A DNA stretch of 64,000 nt from an uncultured Saprospiraceae bacterium (GCA_937928045.1 CALFWO010000004.1:1-64000); one strand, 5' to 3'. Counted from the first letter of the stretch, positions 49,333 to 59,794 are shown. Numbers and translations are program-made. Notes: generated by a model from the sequence alone, not told the origin.

Positions 49333-51591
49333 GTGCTGAAAAATCGATTGAATAGATTCATTTTATTGTCCCTCTTGCTAATACTCGGAGCAGTATCATC
49401 AGGTGCTCGTCATATTATTGGAGGAGATATATCCTACCGATGTAATGGACAAGAAAATTACACTTTTACCTTTACCATCTATAGAGACTGTTCCGATTTG
49501 GAAGGGGCAGAATTGGATGATCCTGCTGTATTTACTGTTTATCGGGGAACGGAGACAAACAATACATTTTTCAGAAGTATCAATCAACCGCTAGACGGTC
49601 CAGCTGTGCTAATTGATATTCCTGAAAATGATTGTCAAGACATTGATGCTAGTCTTTGTGTACAGAGAGGGATATACACTTTTGATTTAAATCTTCCTAA
49701 TGTTGGAGAAAGCTACCATATCGTTTATCAAAGATGTTGTAGAAATAATTCTATTACAAACATTGAAGATCCTATGGGTACTGGAGCGACCTATACCATT
49801 GAATTGTTACCGGAAGCTCAAAATGTTTGCAATAACTCGCCTGTCTTCACAGAATACCCGCCTGCTCTAATTTGTGCGAATCAACCAATAAACTATGATC
49901 ATTCGGCAGTTGACCAAGAAGGAGATCAATTGGTTTATAGTTTTTGTACTCCTTTAAATGGTGGAGGATTGGCAGGTGTTTCTCCAGCTTTACCAAATAC
50001 GCCAAATGCTTGTAATGGGGTAAGACCTGATCCGGCATGTCCGCCGCCTTTCGAACCTGTTTTATTCAGGTTGCCAGATTTTTCAGAAACCCAACCAATG
50101 GGAGGAGATCCTATTATTGATATCGATCCGGTAACGGGGCTAATTACAGGAACTCCAATCTTTACCGGACAATATGTAGTAGGGGTATGTGTGGAAGAAT
50201 ATCGAAATGGTGTTTTGATGAGTAGGTCTTTAAGAGATTTTCAATTCAACGTAACCGACTGTCTTCCTTTTGTAAGAGCTATTTTAGAAAATGGACAACA
50301 AAGAGGAGATACAATTATTCTTGATTATTGTGGAGTAACGGATGTGGAAATTACCAACTTGTCTGTTCAAGAATCTTTAATTGAAAGCTTTGAGTGGAAT
50401 ATAGATTCTGATGGTGATGGTATTAAAGAACCTTTTACTAACTGGAGTCCTTTCATTTCTTTCCCAGGTGTAGGCACTTACTATGGGGAGTTAGAATTAA
50501 GGGGTGCTAACAATTGTAATGATCAAGCTTTTGTTGAAATAAATATATATCCAGGTCTTGTAGCTAATTTTGATTTCAGCTATGATACTTGTGTTGCCGG
50601 TCCGGTAACTTTTGGAAATTCAAGTTTGACAGGAGCATCCTTTATTGATTCTTATTTATGGGATTTCGGAGATGGAAATACAAGTGAAGAACAATTTCCA
50701 GTACACGAGTATATGATTCCAGGAAATTTACCAATAACCTTAACTATTACCGACAACAATGGTTGTATGGATACTTCTGTTCAAACTATAAATTATTTTC
50801 CGGTACCAGCTCAATTGTTGATAGAGCCATCTGAGGTCTTAGGATGTGTCCCCCAAGAAGTACTTATCGATAATTTATCCTTTCCTATTGACGAGACTTA
50901 CACGATAAATTGGGACTTGGGAGATGGTTCAAATTCAACGGCTGTCAGTCCTTTGTATACCTATACAGAACCTGGGACGTATTCCCTGAGTGTTGATATT
51001 ACTTCTCCGATTGGCTGTAGTACATCTGGCGCTTGGTCCAATATCATAGTTATGAGAGTAACTCCGGAAGCTGGCTTTTCATTTAATCCCACTGAGGTGA
51101 ATGAATTGAACAGTGGAGTACAGTTCAATGATGAATCCTTTAATGCCACTTTTTATACCTGGCTATTTAGCGAAGAAGCTGAATCATTTGAAGCCAATCC
51201 TTTTTATGAATTTAGAGATACAGGCAGACAAGTAATTACTCAAATTGTAGAGCACCCAGATGGATGTTTAGATACGCTAACTAAAATCATTGATGTATCA
51301 CCATTTTGTTCTTGGTTTTTTCCAAACGCATTTACACCAAATGGAGATGGCAAAAATGATCTTTTCAAAGGAGTAGGATTTGATAAAAACATCGAACAGT
51401 TTAACATTTGGATATATAACCGTTGGGGAGAATTGGTGTTTGAATCTGATAATAGAGAGGAAGGTTGGAACGGAAAAAAGAACAATGTTGGACAAGATTC
51501 GCCTCAAAGTGGATATGTCTATATAGCCGAAATAAGAGGGCCGCGTAATACTTTCAAAAAATTTGAAGGTATCATAACATTGCTGCGCTGA
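49333..51591 (+). CDS. T9SS type B surface protein 1 of a tandem trio
   Basis: A 752-residue protein, start GTG at 49333, with a signal peptide (MLKNRLNRFILLSLLLILGAVSSGA). The N-terminal module starts RHIIGGDISYRC and contains YHIVYQRCCRN (about 133-143). It is followed by NQPINYDHSAVDQEGDQLVYSFC and a cadherin-like ITGTPIFTGQYVVGVCVEEYRNG segment. PKD-like modules follow (YLWDFGDGNTSEEQF near 445; NWDLGDGSNSTAVSP near 530). A gliding-motility-associated type B C-terminal domain ends it (PNAFTPNGDGKNDLF, IYNRWGELVF). It is probably a surface adhesin or gliding-related component. It shares order and motifs with the next two genes. Confidence 0.85.
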   Translation: MLKNRLNRFILLSLLLILGAVSSGARHIIGGDISYRCNGQENYTFTFTIYRDCSDLEGAELDDPAVFTVYRGTETNNTFFRSINQPLDGPAVLIDIPENDCQDIDASLCVQRGIYTFDLNLPNVGESYHIVYQRCCRNNSITNIEDPMGTGATYTIELLPEAQNVCNNSPVFTEYPPALICANQPINYDHSAVDQEGDQLVYSFCTPLNGGGLAGVSPALPNTPNACNGVRPDPACPPPFEPVLFRLPDFSETQPMGGDPIIDIDPVTGLITGTPIFTGQYVVGVCVEEYRNGVLMSRSLRDFQFNVTDCLPFVRAILENGQQRGDTIILDYCGVTDVEITNLSVQESLIESFEWNIDSDGDGIKEPFTNWSPFISFPGVGTYYGELELRGANNCNDQAFVEINIYPGLVANFDFSYDTCVAGPVTFGNSSLTGASFIDSYLWDFGDGNTSEEQFPVHEYMIPGNLPITLTITDNNGCMDTSVQTINYFPVPAQLLIEPSEVLGCVPQEVLIDNLSFPIDETYTINWDLGDGSNSTAVSPLYTYTEPGTYSLSVDITSPIGCSTSGAWSNIIVMRVTPEAGFSFNPTEVNELNSGVQFNDESFNATFYTWLFSEEAESFEANPFYEFRDTGRQVITQIVEHPDGCLDTLTKIIDVSPFCSWFFPNAFTPNGDGKNDLFKGVGFDKNIEQFNIWIYNRWGELVFESDNREEGWNGKKNNVGQDSPQSGYVYIAEIRGPRNTFKKFEGIITLLR

Positions 51592-51613
51592 CCACTTTTA
51601 TGTATCTTGAAAA

Positions 51614-53863
51614 ATGAAAACGAACCAACTTTTACTGACTTTAATACTATTCCTGTTTACAAGTAACTTAGGATGGGCAAGTCACATTGTTGGTGGTTAT
51701 ATGAAATATGAGTGCGTTTCTTCAGGAAAATACCATATAACTTTAACGGTTTATCGAAATTGCAACAGCCAAGCTCAAGATAATTTTGATTTTGTAGCAC
51801 CAATTACGATCTACAGAGGAAATGTGGGGGAGGATTATGAATTGGTTCATGATATGCAGATTTCGCTGAATCAACCCGTTTTTACTATCCCAACCTTATT
51901 AAACAATCCTTGTATTGAACCTCCGGATGATTTTTGTGTAGAAGAAGGGACTTATGACTTTGAAATAGATTTGCCTATTTCTAATAAGCCTTATCACATT
52001 ACCTATCAAAGGTGTTGTCGAAATTGGAATATTGCAAATATTGATGATCCTAGAAACATTGGCTCAACTTTTACAATAGAAATTACTCCTGCTGCTCAAA
52101 CGGTATGTAACAGTTCTCCTGATTTCAATGATTATCCGCCTCCAATTATTTGTGTAAATCAACCTTGGTTTTTTGATCACTCTGCATCCGATCCAGATGG
52201 AGATCAATTGGTGTATGAGTTTTGTGCGCCACTAGAAGGGGCGGGGATTGTAGGTGCTTATGAGCCTGGAGATCCAACGGGATGTGATGGTTATCGACCT
52301 AATCCAAGTTGTGCGCCACCATATGAAGGGGTTCAATTTATTTTGCCAGAATACTCTCCAATAGAACCAATGGGTGGGGATCCAAAGATTGAAATGAATC
52401 CTTTCACCGGAGAAATTACAGGAACCCCTCAATTTGAAGGACAATATTCAATTGGAGTTTGTGTTTCAGAATATAGAAATGGCCAACTGATGAGTGTGTT
52501 AAGAAGAGATGTCCAGTTTACCGTTGTGAAATGTACTCAACTAGTCGATGCGATCTTGGACAACAATATTTTTGAATTAGAAAACAACACTTATTCTGTA
52601 AAGCAATGTGGAGCCGAGCCGTTGATTATTGACAACTTTAGTATCGGAGAAAACTTTGTCGATGACTTTTATTGGGAAATTTATGGCAACGGAAATACTT
52701 GGAACTTTAATACTTGGGATATTAATTTAGGAACTCTTGAGGCGGGACATTATGATGGCACGTTATTTTTGAACCCCGGAGCTACTGGCTGTAGTGATTC
52801 TACTTTTCTATCAATTGATATCTTTGAAAACCCTGAGGCCGGATTTCAATATGCTTATGACACCTGTAGTATCGATCCTATTAACTTTAGTAATGCTTCT
52901 ATACCATTTGGAGGGGCAATTGCAAAATGGAATTGGGACTTCGGTGAGGCACAATCAACTGACCAAAATCCCAGTTACCAATTCCCAGATCCGGGAGATT
53001 TTCAAATTAAGTTGGCTGTAGAAGATATTAACGAATGTACAGACTCTATTGAGCAAATGATTAGTTGGTATCCCGCGCCGGAAGTTATAGTTATTGAGCC
53101 CAATACTTTTGATGGATGCGCTCCTTTGTTTATTGGCTTCGAAAATTTATCATGGCCGATTGATGAAACCTATGATTTACAATGGGACTTCGGACAAGCA
53201 GGACAATCCAATCAAATTAGTCCTTTTGTAAATTTTGAAGAAATTGATACTTACGATGTAAGTTTAAAAATAATTTCTCCGTTCAATTGTGAGATCAGCG
53301 AAAGCTGGGAACAATGGATCACTGTTCATCCAGATCCGACTTCTTCCTTTGAAGTTGTAATGAGTCCAGAGGATATAAGAAATCCAAATGCGACGGTTGC
53401 AACCACATCTCCTGATGGAAGATTTTGGGATTGGATTATTGAAGGTCAGGCAACACAATATGGCCCAAGTGCAAACATTGAGCTAAGAGACACTGGTTAT
53501 TGGAACATTCTTCATGTTGTTGAAAATGAGTTTGGCTGTTTAGATTCTGTTTATCAATCTCTCTATGTCAAACCGTACAATAGTTTTTTCCTTCCAAATG
53601 CCTTCACTCCTAACGGAGATGGAAAGAACGAGTTGTTCATGGGAAAAGGTATTCTGATGGGATCGTCTAAATTTTCACTTACTGTTTGGAATCGCTATGG
53701 CCAACAAATCTTTCAAACCACTAGCCCTGAAATTGGTTGGAATGGAAAGATAAATAATGTTGGTAAAAGAGCGATTCAAGGTGCATATCCTTTTGAATTG
53801 CAATATACTAGATTTGATGGCCAACTGGTTACCGAACGCGGATTGGTCACTTTGTTAAGATAG
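51614..53863 (+). CDS. T9SS type B surface protein 2 of a tandem trio
   Basis: A 749-residue protein with the same architecture as its neighbours, starting 22 bp after the first. Signal peptide (MKTNQLLLTLILFLFTSNLGWA); SHIVGGYMKYECV, then YHITYQRCCRNW, SDPDGDQLVYEFCAP, ITGTPQFEGQYSIGVCVSEYRNG. PKD-like modules carry WNWDFGEAQSTDQNP and LQWDFGQAGQSNQIS, where the usual GDG is changed to GEA or GQA. The type B CTD is PNAFTPNGDGKNELF and VWNRYGQQIF. It is probably cotranscribed with paralogs 1 and 3. Confidence 0.85.
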   Translation: MKTNQLLLTLILFLFTSNLGWASHIVGGYMKYECVSSGKYHITLTVYRNCNSQAQDNFDFVAPITIYRGNVGEDYELVHDMQISLNQPVFTIPTLLNNPCIEPPDDFCVEEGTYDFEIDLPISNKPYHITYQRCCRNWNIANIDDPRNIGSTFTIEITPAAQTVCNSSPDFNDYPPPIICVNQPWFFDHSASDPDGDQLVYEFCAPLEGAGIVGAYEPGDPTGCDGYRPNPSCAPPYEGVQFILPEYSPIEPMGGDPKIEMNPFTGEITGTPQFEGQYSIGVCVSEYRNGQLMSVLRRDVQFTVVKCTQLVDAILDNNIFELENNTYSVKQCGAEPLIIDNFSIGENFVDDFYWEIYGNGNTWNFNTWDINLGTLEAGHYDGTLFLNPGATGCSDSTFLSIDIFENPEAGFQYAYDTCSIDPINFSNASIPFGGAIAKWNWDFGEAQSTDQNPSYQFPDPGDFQIKLAVEDINECTDSIEQMISWYPAPEVIVIEPNTFDGCAPLFIGFENLSWPIDETYDLQWDFGQAGQSNQISPFVNFEEIDTYDVSLKIISPFNCEISESWEQWITVHPDPTSSFEVVMSPEDIRNPNATVATTSPDGRFWDWIIEGQATQYGPSANIELRDTGYWNILHVVENEFGCLDSVYQSLYVKPYNSFFLPNAFTPNGDGKNELFMGKGILMGSSKFSLTVWNRYGQQIFQTTSPEIGWNGKINNVGKRAIQGAYPFELQYTRFDGQLVTERGLVTLLR

Positions 53864-53911
53864 TGACAAATTTTCCATTAATAAGTCGTTTAATTCGATT
53901 AAATTTATGGA

Positions 53912-56128
53912 GTGAATAAAATTGTAGGTCTAATACTATTTTTCTTTGTAAGTATCTCGCTTAGTGCGCGTCACATAGTTGGAGGAGATTTTTCTTATTC
54001 GTGTGTTGGCCCAGGTCAATACAACTTTACGCTTACAATGTTTCGGGATTGCGATCCCAATGCTAATGGAGCTAACTTTGATTCTTCAGGCCCCGGACTT
54101 CAGGCTTCAATTACCGTGTATCGAGGAAGTGAACAGTTGCCTTTTGATGATTTCAATCTAGATGCACCTTTGGTCACTGACCTTGAATTTGATGATGCCA
54201 ATCCATGCGTGGAAGTTCCACCGAATATTTGTGTTGAACAAGGTATTTATAATTTTTCTAGAGATCTTCCAATTTCAAACGAATCCTACTTTGTAGTTTA
54301 CCAAAGATGTTGTAGAAATGGAACAATTACAAATATTGTTGATCCAGGTTCTGCAGGAATGACTTATGTGCTTGAAATTACTCCTGAGGCTCAAACAGTT
54401 TGCAACAATAGCCCAAGGTTCAATACTTTTCCAGCAGAGTTAATTTGTACAAATTTTCCAATCAACTTTGACAATGGTGCGACGGATGCAGATGGCGATC
54501 AATTAGTATATGAATTCTGTAGTCCATTGTATGGAGGATCACAACAAAATGTGGCTCCAAACCCAGAACCTCCGCCACCATACAATCCTGTTTTATTCGA
54601 ATTACCCGAATTTTCAGCTTTAAATCCAGTAGGAGGAAATCCACAAATTTCAATAGATCCGCTAACTGGAATTATTACAGGAACACCTACGGTAGACGGA
54701 CAATTTGTTCTCGGAGTTTGTGTTTCTGAATATCGTAATGGAGTCCTGCTTTCGACAGTACAAAGAGATATTCAATTGAATATTACCAGCTGTGAGCCAG
54801 TGATTCAAGCTGGAATTCAAGGAGAAGTAACTGCCGGAGTGGCGACCATAGATATTAATCTCTGTGGTTCCAGGTCGGTGAGTATTATTAACCAAAGTAC
54901 GGATGTAGCTTTCATTGATGAGTACCTCTGGGAGGTAGAAATACCAGGAGCTAATAATTTTATTTTTGATTCTAGAGATGTTAATTTCCTTTTACCTGAT
55001 TTTGGAATTTACGAAGGCACAATGGTTTTGAATCCAAATTCTACTTGTTCTGACTCCGTTCAATTCTTGATCAAATCTTCACCTGAAGTAGAGGTTAATT
55101 ACACTGCAAATTATGATACCTGTGTAGTTGGTCCAGTGCAATACGTAGATTTGAGTCCATTTCGTCCTGATTTTCCAATTGTCGATTGGACATGGGATTT
55201 GGATGATGGTTTTGCAAGTAGTGATCGCTATCCAGCAATTGAATACCAAATTGCTGGGGTTAAAGACATATCTCTGACCATAGTTGATACGGTAGGCTGT
55301 GAGGCAACTTTGGATACTTTTATAGAATGGTTACCCGCTCCAGAAATAATAATTATTGAACCCGGTGACTTTAAAATTTGTCCAGAAACAAATGTATTTT
55401 TTGAGGACGCCTCTTTTCCTGTGGATAATTCTTATACATTAAATTGGACTTTTGGAGATGGAAATATAGGTTCAGGACTGGTTACTTCAAATTTTTATCA
55501 AGATCCCGGAATTTATAATGTCAATTTAGAGATTATTAGTCCTATTGGATGTCAAGCGGAACAAAATTTCATAGGACTCATCGATGTAGATTCATTCCCA
55601 GTTTCTGATTTTTACTGGGAAGTTGGGCCAGATTTTGATATTAGGAATGCAGATATCAATCTTTTTGAAGATTCTAGACGTGCAATCGGGTGGGATTGGC
55701 TAGTACCCGTGGGAGATCCGCTGGAAGGACCCGAAGCTATATACACTTTCAGAGATACTGGGCTTCAAACGATTGGCTTAGTGGTAGAACATATTTATGG
55801 TTGTTATGACACTTTGTTCAAACAAATAGATGTACCCCCTTTTAATACATTTTTTGTACCTAATGCATTAACTCCTAACGGGGATGGAAAAAATGAGTTT
55901 TGGAAACCCAAAGGCTTGTTTTTGGATCAATTAGAGGAGTATGAGGTTTTCATTTATAATCGTTGGGGAGAATTGCTTTTTAATTCAACCGATCCAGAGT
56001 TGGGATGGAATGGAAGAGGAAGAGATAATAAGCTGGTGAATCAAGGTGGATATGTCTATACACTCCGTTATAAACCGCCTAGAAAGCCAATGGAAGAGCT
56101 AAAAGGGATCATTATGGTCGTTTATTAG
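53912..56128 (+). CDS. T9SS type B surface protein 3 of a tandem trio
   Basis: A 738-residue protein, start GTG at 53912 (an ATG at 53908 runs straight into a stop). Signal peptide (MNKIVGLILFFFVSISLSA); RHIVGGDFSYSCV, YFVVYQRCCRNG, ATDADGDQLVYEFC, ITGTPTVDGQFVLGVCVSEYRNG. PKD-like segments WTWDLDDGFASSDRYP and LNWTFGDGNIGSGLV. The type B CTD is PNALTPNGDGKNEFW and IYNRWGELLF. All three N-terminal modules conserve YQRCCRN and EYRNG, so the genes are tandem duplicates. Function is inferred from T9SS type B families only. Confidence 0.85.
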   Translation: MNKIVGLILFFFVSISLSARHIVGGDFSYSCVGPGQYNFTLTMFRDCDPNANGANFDSSGPGLQASITVYRGSEQLPFDDFNLDAPLVTDLEFDDANPCVEVPPNICVEQGIYNFSRDLPISNESYFVVYQRCCRNGTITNIVDPGSAGMTYVLEITPEAQTVCNNSPRFNTFPAELICTNFPINFDNGATDADGDQLVYEFCSPLYGGSQQNVAPNPEPPPPYNPVLFELPEFSALNPVGGNPQISIDPLTGIITGTPTVDGQFVLGVCVSEYRNGVLLSTVQRDIQLNITSCEPVIQAGIQGEVTAGVATIDINLCGSRSVSIINQSTDVAFIDEYLWEVEIPGANNFIFDSRDVNFLLPDFGIYEGTMVLNPNSTCSDSVQFLIKSSPEVEVNYTANYDTCVVGPVQYVDLSPFRPDFPIVDWTWDLDDGFASSDRYPAIEYQIAGVKDISLTIVDTVGCEATLDTFIEWLPAPEIIIIEPGDFKICPETNVFFEDASFPVDNSYTLNWTFGDGNIGSGLVTSNFYQDPGIYNVNLEIISPIGCQAEQNFIGLIDVDSFPVSDFYWEVGPDFDIRNADINLFEDSRRAIGWDWLVPVGDPLEGPEAIYTFRDTGLQTIGLVVEHIYGCYDTLFKQIDVPPFNTFFVPNALTPNGDGKNEFWKPKGLFLDQLEEYEVFIYNRWGELLFNSTDPELGWNGRGRDNKLVNQGGYVYTLRYKPPRKPMEELKGIIMVVY

Positions 56129-56194
56129 TGCCTTTTCCCGGTATTTTATTTAAATCTATGCCCAATGGACTAGCATTTAATAAGAATTAATGCA

Positions 56195-56202
56195 TATCTT
56201 TG
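56195..56202 (+). promoter_or_regulatory. -7 promoter element of rplS
   Basis: TATCTTTG matches TAnnTTTG exactly, 45 bp upstream of the rplS ATG. No -33 TTTG is clear. Confidence 0.6.
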
Positions 56203-56247
56203 CGCACCGAAATAGAAAATCAAGATATCTATTAAAAATTTTCCAAA

Positions 56248-56607
56248 ATGGACGCTATTAAATACGTAGAGGAGCAAATGAAAATTGAAGGAGCAAAAAA
56301 GCTTCCTGAATTTCGCCCTGGAGACGCTGTTTCTGTAAACTATAAAATTATTGAAGGATCGAAGGAGAGAATCCAGTCTTTCAAAGGTGATGTAATACAA
56401 ATCAGTGGATCAGGAGAATCAAGAACTTTCACTGTTCGTAAAATGTCGAACGGAGTTGGAGTTGAAAGAATTTTCCCAATGTTTTCTCCTTCTATAGCTA
56501 GTTTGGAAATCTTGAAGCGTGGTAAAGTAAGAAGAGCAAAGCTTTATTATCTGAGAGAATTGGTCGGTAAAAAGGCCAGAATCAAAGAGCGTAAAAGAGT
56601 TAAGTAA
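56248..56607 (+). CDS. rplS: 50S ribosomal protein L19
   Basis: A 119-residue ribosomal protein. [56 protein letters not shown] and [23 protein letters not shown] are the conserved blocks of L19, which sits at the interface between 30S and 50S subunits. It is complete and of normal length. Its usual partners trmD and rpsP are not adjacent. It has its own promoter and terminator. Confidence 0.97.
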   Translation: MDAIKYVEEQMKIEGAKKLPEFRPGDAVSVNYKIIEGSKERIQSFKGDVIQISGSGESRTFTVRKMSNGVGVERIFPMFSPSIASLEILKRGKVRRAKLYYLRELVGKKARIKERKRVK

Positions 56608-56622
56608 TCCATATTGCTTCAA

Positions 56623-56660
56623 TAAAAAAGCCTTGAACTTCATTGTTCAGGGCTTTTTTA
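56623..56660 (+). terminator. Rho-independent terminator of rplS
   Basis: A 16-bp stem with one wobble, containing GCCTTGAAC and GTTCAGGGC, around a 6-base loop with A- and T-tracts on both sides. It lies 16 bp past the rplS stop and about 30 bp before the end of the convergent peptidase, so it may serve both. Confidence 0.92.
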
Positions 56661-56688
56661 TTTTGAATTCTCATACCGATTAATCCTC

Positions 56689-58377
56689 TCAAGGAGCTTT
56701 AACTTCTTTTACGTTGATTAAAAATAATTCTCTTCTCACCCTAAAAGCCTTCTTATCAGAATCTCTTATTTCAAGTTTCTGCCAGGAAGTTGTTGGATCT
56801 ATTCTTATATAACCACTTTTGGGTCCTACTTCTATTGGCATATCAAAATCTTTGACAGCTGCGGACCACTTATAGTTCAAAAAGCTTTTTCCCTCAGTTT
56901 CAGATAGATAATATTCGAAAGTTGGTAGGCTGGCATGATAAAAGTATTGGTTGAAAAAACTGGTGAAATCTTTTCCCGTTTTATCATTTACATGGTTGAA
57001 AAAATCTGCTGATCTTACAATTGACTTTTTATGTTTTTGGTAAAATGACTTCAGCAAATCGAACCAAAGGACATCGTCATTGATCGAATTACGCAGTGTA
57101 TGGAGAATCCATGATCCTTTGAAATAATGATCAGAAGAATTCCATGCCGTCCAATTCACATCTAATGGACCAATGATCGGTTGACGATTTTGAATGTAGA
57201 GTCGATTCCGGAAATGAACCATGTATTGTAGGTATTCCTGATACCCTGCAGTACATTCTACATATAGAGCTTCCATGTATGTGGTAAATGACTCGTGAAT
57301 CCACATTTCAGCATGATCGGCTACAGAAATGGAATTTCCGAAATACTCATGTCCAGTTTCATGGACGATGATGTAATCCCAGTTCATATGTTTGGGGATC
57401 ATTCCTCCTCGATAACCTCTTTGATACCCATTACCATATGCAATAGCAGATTGATGTTCCATACCTAAATAAGGAGTTTCTACCAAAGCAAATCCATCTT
57501 CCCAAAAAGGATATTTACCAAATATATCTTCATAGCATGCAAGCATCGGTTTCACTTGTTGAAAGTGTTCTTTTGCTTTATCAAAATTCTGCGGCAAAAC
57601 ATAGTAATCCAAAGCCAAACTATCCCCATTTTTATTCACATAGAAATCAGAGAAATGCTTGTAGACAGCGATGTTTAAGGTTACGTTATAGTTGTTGATA
57701 GGGTAGCGAACTTTCCAATGATGTTTTGCCAAACCATTGTCTAATACTTTTCTCGAGATAAGATTCCCGTTTGAATTTGCAAAAAGTGAAGCAGGTACAG
57801 AGATGGTTATATCCATGCTATCTGGCTCATCCCCGAGGTAGTCTTTATTTGGCCACCATAATGATGCTCCTGTTCCTTCGCAAGCTACACCAATCCATGG
57901 TGTTCCGCCTTCATTCTGTTCCCAAACAAAGCCACCGTCCCATGGAGCATTTTCAGCTGTTAATGGATTTCCGCGATATTTCACCACGATAGTATCTTCT
58001 TCATCTTTCTGTAGAGGTGGAGTGCTAACAAAAAAAGCATTTCCATTTCGCTCATAGGATAATTCATTCCCAGAAAGATCAAGCACCTTGACAATTTCCA
58101 TATTTTCAAACAGATCCAATTGAATCTTAGAAAGGTCTTCCAGCGCTTTGAATCTAATTACATTTTTTCCAATAACCATTCTCTGTTCTGGATCTACCTG
58201 GATTGATAAGTCATAATGCAGAATATCATTATTCACTCGGAATGGACCATTTGTTCCTCTTAAACTATCCTGGGAAGAAAACTCAAATTGATGATAGAAA
58301 TCTTTTTGAGACCAACATTCAGTAGTTACGAATAGTATACATAAGAGGAATAGAATTATTTTGTAAGAAAAAGTCAA
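56689..58377 (-). CDS. M1-family metallopeptidase (aminopeptidase N-like)
   Basis: A 562-residue secreted peptidase. The start is a TTG at 58377, which gives a proper signal peptide (MTFSYKIILFLLCILFVTTECWS); no ATG occurs in frame before it. N-terminal beta domain; substrate-binding GMEH (305-308, GMEN in classic members); zinc site HETGH (339-343) with third ligand Glu362 in MWIHESFTTYMEALY. YFYHASLPTFEYYL follows near the end. It lacks the ERAP-like C-terminal domain, as in many Bacteroidota forms. It would trim peptides in the periplasm. Confidence 0.9.
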   Translation of the reverse strand: MTFSYKIILFLLCILFVTTECWSQKDFYHQFEFSSQDSLRGTNGPFRVNNDILHYDLSIQVDPEQRMVIGKNVIRFKALEDLSKIQLDLFENMEIVKVLDLSGNELSYERNGNAFFVSTPPLQKDEEDTIVVKYRGNPLTAENAPWDGGFVWEQNEGGTPWIGVACEGTGASLWWPNKDYLGDEPDSMDITISVPASLFANSNGNLISRKVLDNGLAKHHWKVRYPINNYNVTLNIAVYKHFSDFYVNKNGDSLALDYYVLPQNFDKAKEHFQQVKPMLACYEDIFGKYPFWEDGFALVETPYLGMEHQSAIAYGNGYQRGYRGGMIPKHMNWDYIIVHETGHEYFGNSISVADHAEMWIHESFTTYMEALYVECTAGYQEYLQYMVHFRNRLYIQNRQPIIGPLDVNWTAWNSSDHYFKGSWILHTLRNSINDDVLWFDLLKSFYQKHKKSIVRSADFFNHVNDKTGKDFTSFFNQYFYHASLPTFEYYLSETEGKSFLNYKWSAAVKDFDMPIEVGPKSGYIRIDPTTSWQKLEIRDSDKKAFRVRRELFLINVKEVKAP

Positions 58378-58530
58378 ACGTTTAATTTTTGTAAACTAAA
58401 TATGGATTCTTAAAGGTAAGTCAAAAGGCTTATTCTGTTGATCTGAAAATGATCTATCTTCGTCTATAATTGGACTAAATGAAAAACATTTTGGAATGAA
58501 ATTTATTTAGATATCAATAATTCAACTAAA

Positions 58531-59766
58531 ATGCCCAACATCATTCGAATACTACCACTGATTATCTTAATCGGAATAGTAGACTTTAGTTTTTATTCGA
58601 CTATATTATTGCCCATCTTAAATCCTAACGATTGGTGGCTTAAAACTATTTTTTGGGCAATTCCTTTTTTAGCCATAGGTGCATTATTCTTTTTTCCCAG
58701 AAGATCTCAAAGGGCTATTCATGAGCCTATTCGCCGAGATACTCATTCAAGTATTTTAATCATTTACTTAGCTAAAGTGTTGGGAATCATATTTTTTTCA
58801 GTATTTAGCTTAATCATTGGTGCAACTTTTGGGCTCTTAGATTTATTAAATTTAATGGCTTTGAATACTTCATCGATGTATGAATATTTGAGACTGATAG
58901 CCTTTGGAATATCATCAGTGATGATTATCAGTTTGTTCTGGGGTATGTACTTCAATCGTTATAGATACAAAATCCACAAAATAGAAGTGCCAATAAAAGC
59001 ACTTCCGAGTGATTTGGAAGGATTTACTTTAGTTCAGCTTTCTGATATTCATTCTGGCTCCTTTACACGACCAGAGTATCTGGATAAAGGGATTGAAAAA
59101 ATAAATTCCATTAACGCCGATATGGTAGTTTTTACCGGAGATTTGGTTAATAATGTAGCGGAGGAAATTGAGCCATATATTGATAGTTTTTCTAAGATTA
59201 AATCAAAAAATGGGGTTTATGCTATTCTTGGTAATCACGACTATGGAGATTATGTCCGCTGGGGAAATAGCATGGCTAAATCCCAGAATCTAAAGAATTT
59301 AATAGAAGTTCATGGACGTCTTGGTTGGCAACTTTTGCGAGATGAATCAAGACAGATTAAAGTCGGTAATTCGAAAATTTCTTTGCTTGGAGTAGAAAAT
59401 GTCTCGGCCAAAGGAAGGTTTAAGAATTATGGAAGCTTAAGTCAAGCTTACAAATCATCATCAGCTGCCGATCTTAAAATATTGCTTTCTCACGATCCTT
59501 CTCATTGGCGCGATGAAGTGTTGAATTATCCGGATATTCAACTGTGCTTGTCAGGACATACGCATGGTATGCAGTTCGGTGTGGAGTTGAGTAAGTTGCT
59601 AAAATGGTCTCCAGTAAAGTATGTTTATAAGGAATGGGCGGGTCTTTATAAAGATGGGGAACAATATCTATACGTTAATAGAGGTTTCGGATTTCTAGGT
59701 TATCCTGGTAGAGTAGGTATACTACCAGAAATTACCGAAATACGTTTTGTTAGAGCTGTTGGATAA
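58531..59766 (+). CDS. Membrane-anchored metallophosphoesterase
   Basis: A 411-residue protein with several N-terminal membrane segments (about 5-25, 33-52, 76-105, 123-143) and a C-terminal calcineurin-like phosphoesterase. Metal-binding motifs: LVQLSDIHSGSF (about 168-179), VFTGDLVN, ILGNHDYGDY, LLSHDPSHW and LSGHTHGMQFG. The arrangement resembles YkuE/YaeI-type enzymes that act on phospholipid-like substrates at the membrane. The substrate is not assigned. The start at 58531 is an ATG. The small lipoprotein gene begins 28 bp after its stop. Confidence 0.87.
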   Translation: MPNIIRILPLIILIGIVDFSFYSTILLPILNPNDWWLKTIFWAIPFLAIGALFFFPRRSQRAIHEPIRRDTHSSILIIYLAKVLGIIFFSVFSLIIGATFGLLDLLNLMALNTSSMYEYLRLIAFGISSVMIISLFWGMYFNRYRYKIHKIEVPIKALPSDLEGFTLVQLSDIHSGSFTRPEYLDKGIEKINSINADMVVFTGDLVNNVAEEIEPYIDSFSKIKSKNGVYAILGNHDYGDYVRWGNSMAKSQNLKNLIEVHGRLGWQLLRDESRQIKVGNSKISLLGVENVSAKGRFKNYGSLSQAYKSSSAADLKILLSHDPSHWRDEVLNYPDIQLCLSGHTHGMQFGVELSKLLKWSPVKYVYKEWAGLYKDGEQYLYVNRGFGFLGYPGRVGILPEITEIRFVRAVG

Positions 59767-59787
59767 TCGAAATGATTATTACTTTTG
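59759..59787 (+). promoter_or_regulatory. Promoter of the small lipoprotein gene
   Basis: TTG (59759-59761) and TACTTTTG (59780-59787) with an 18-bp spacer. The -7 element lies 7 bp before the ATG at 59795, so the leader is very short or absent. Confidence 0.55.
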
Positions 59788-59794
59788 TTGTTAT

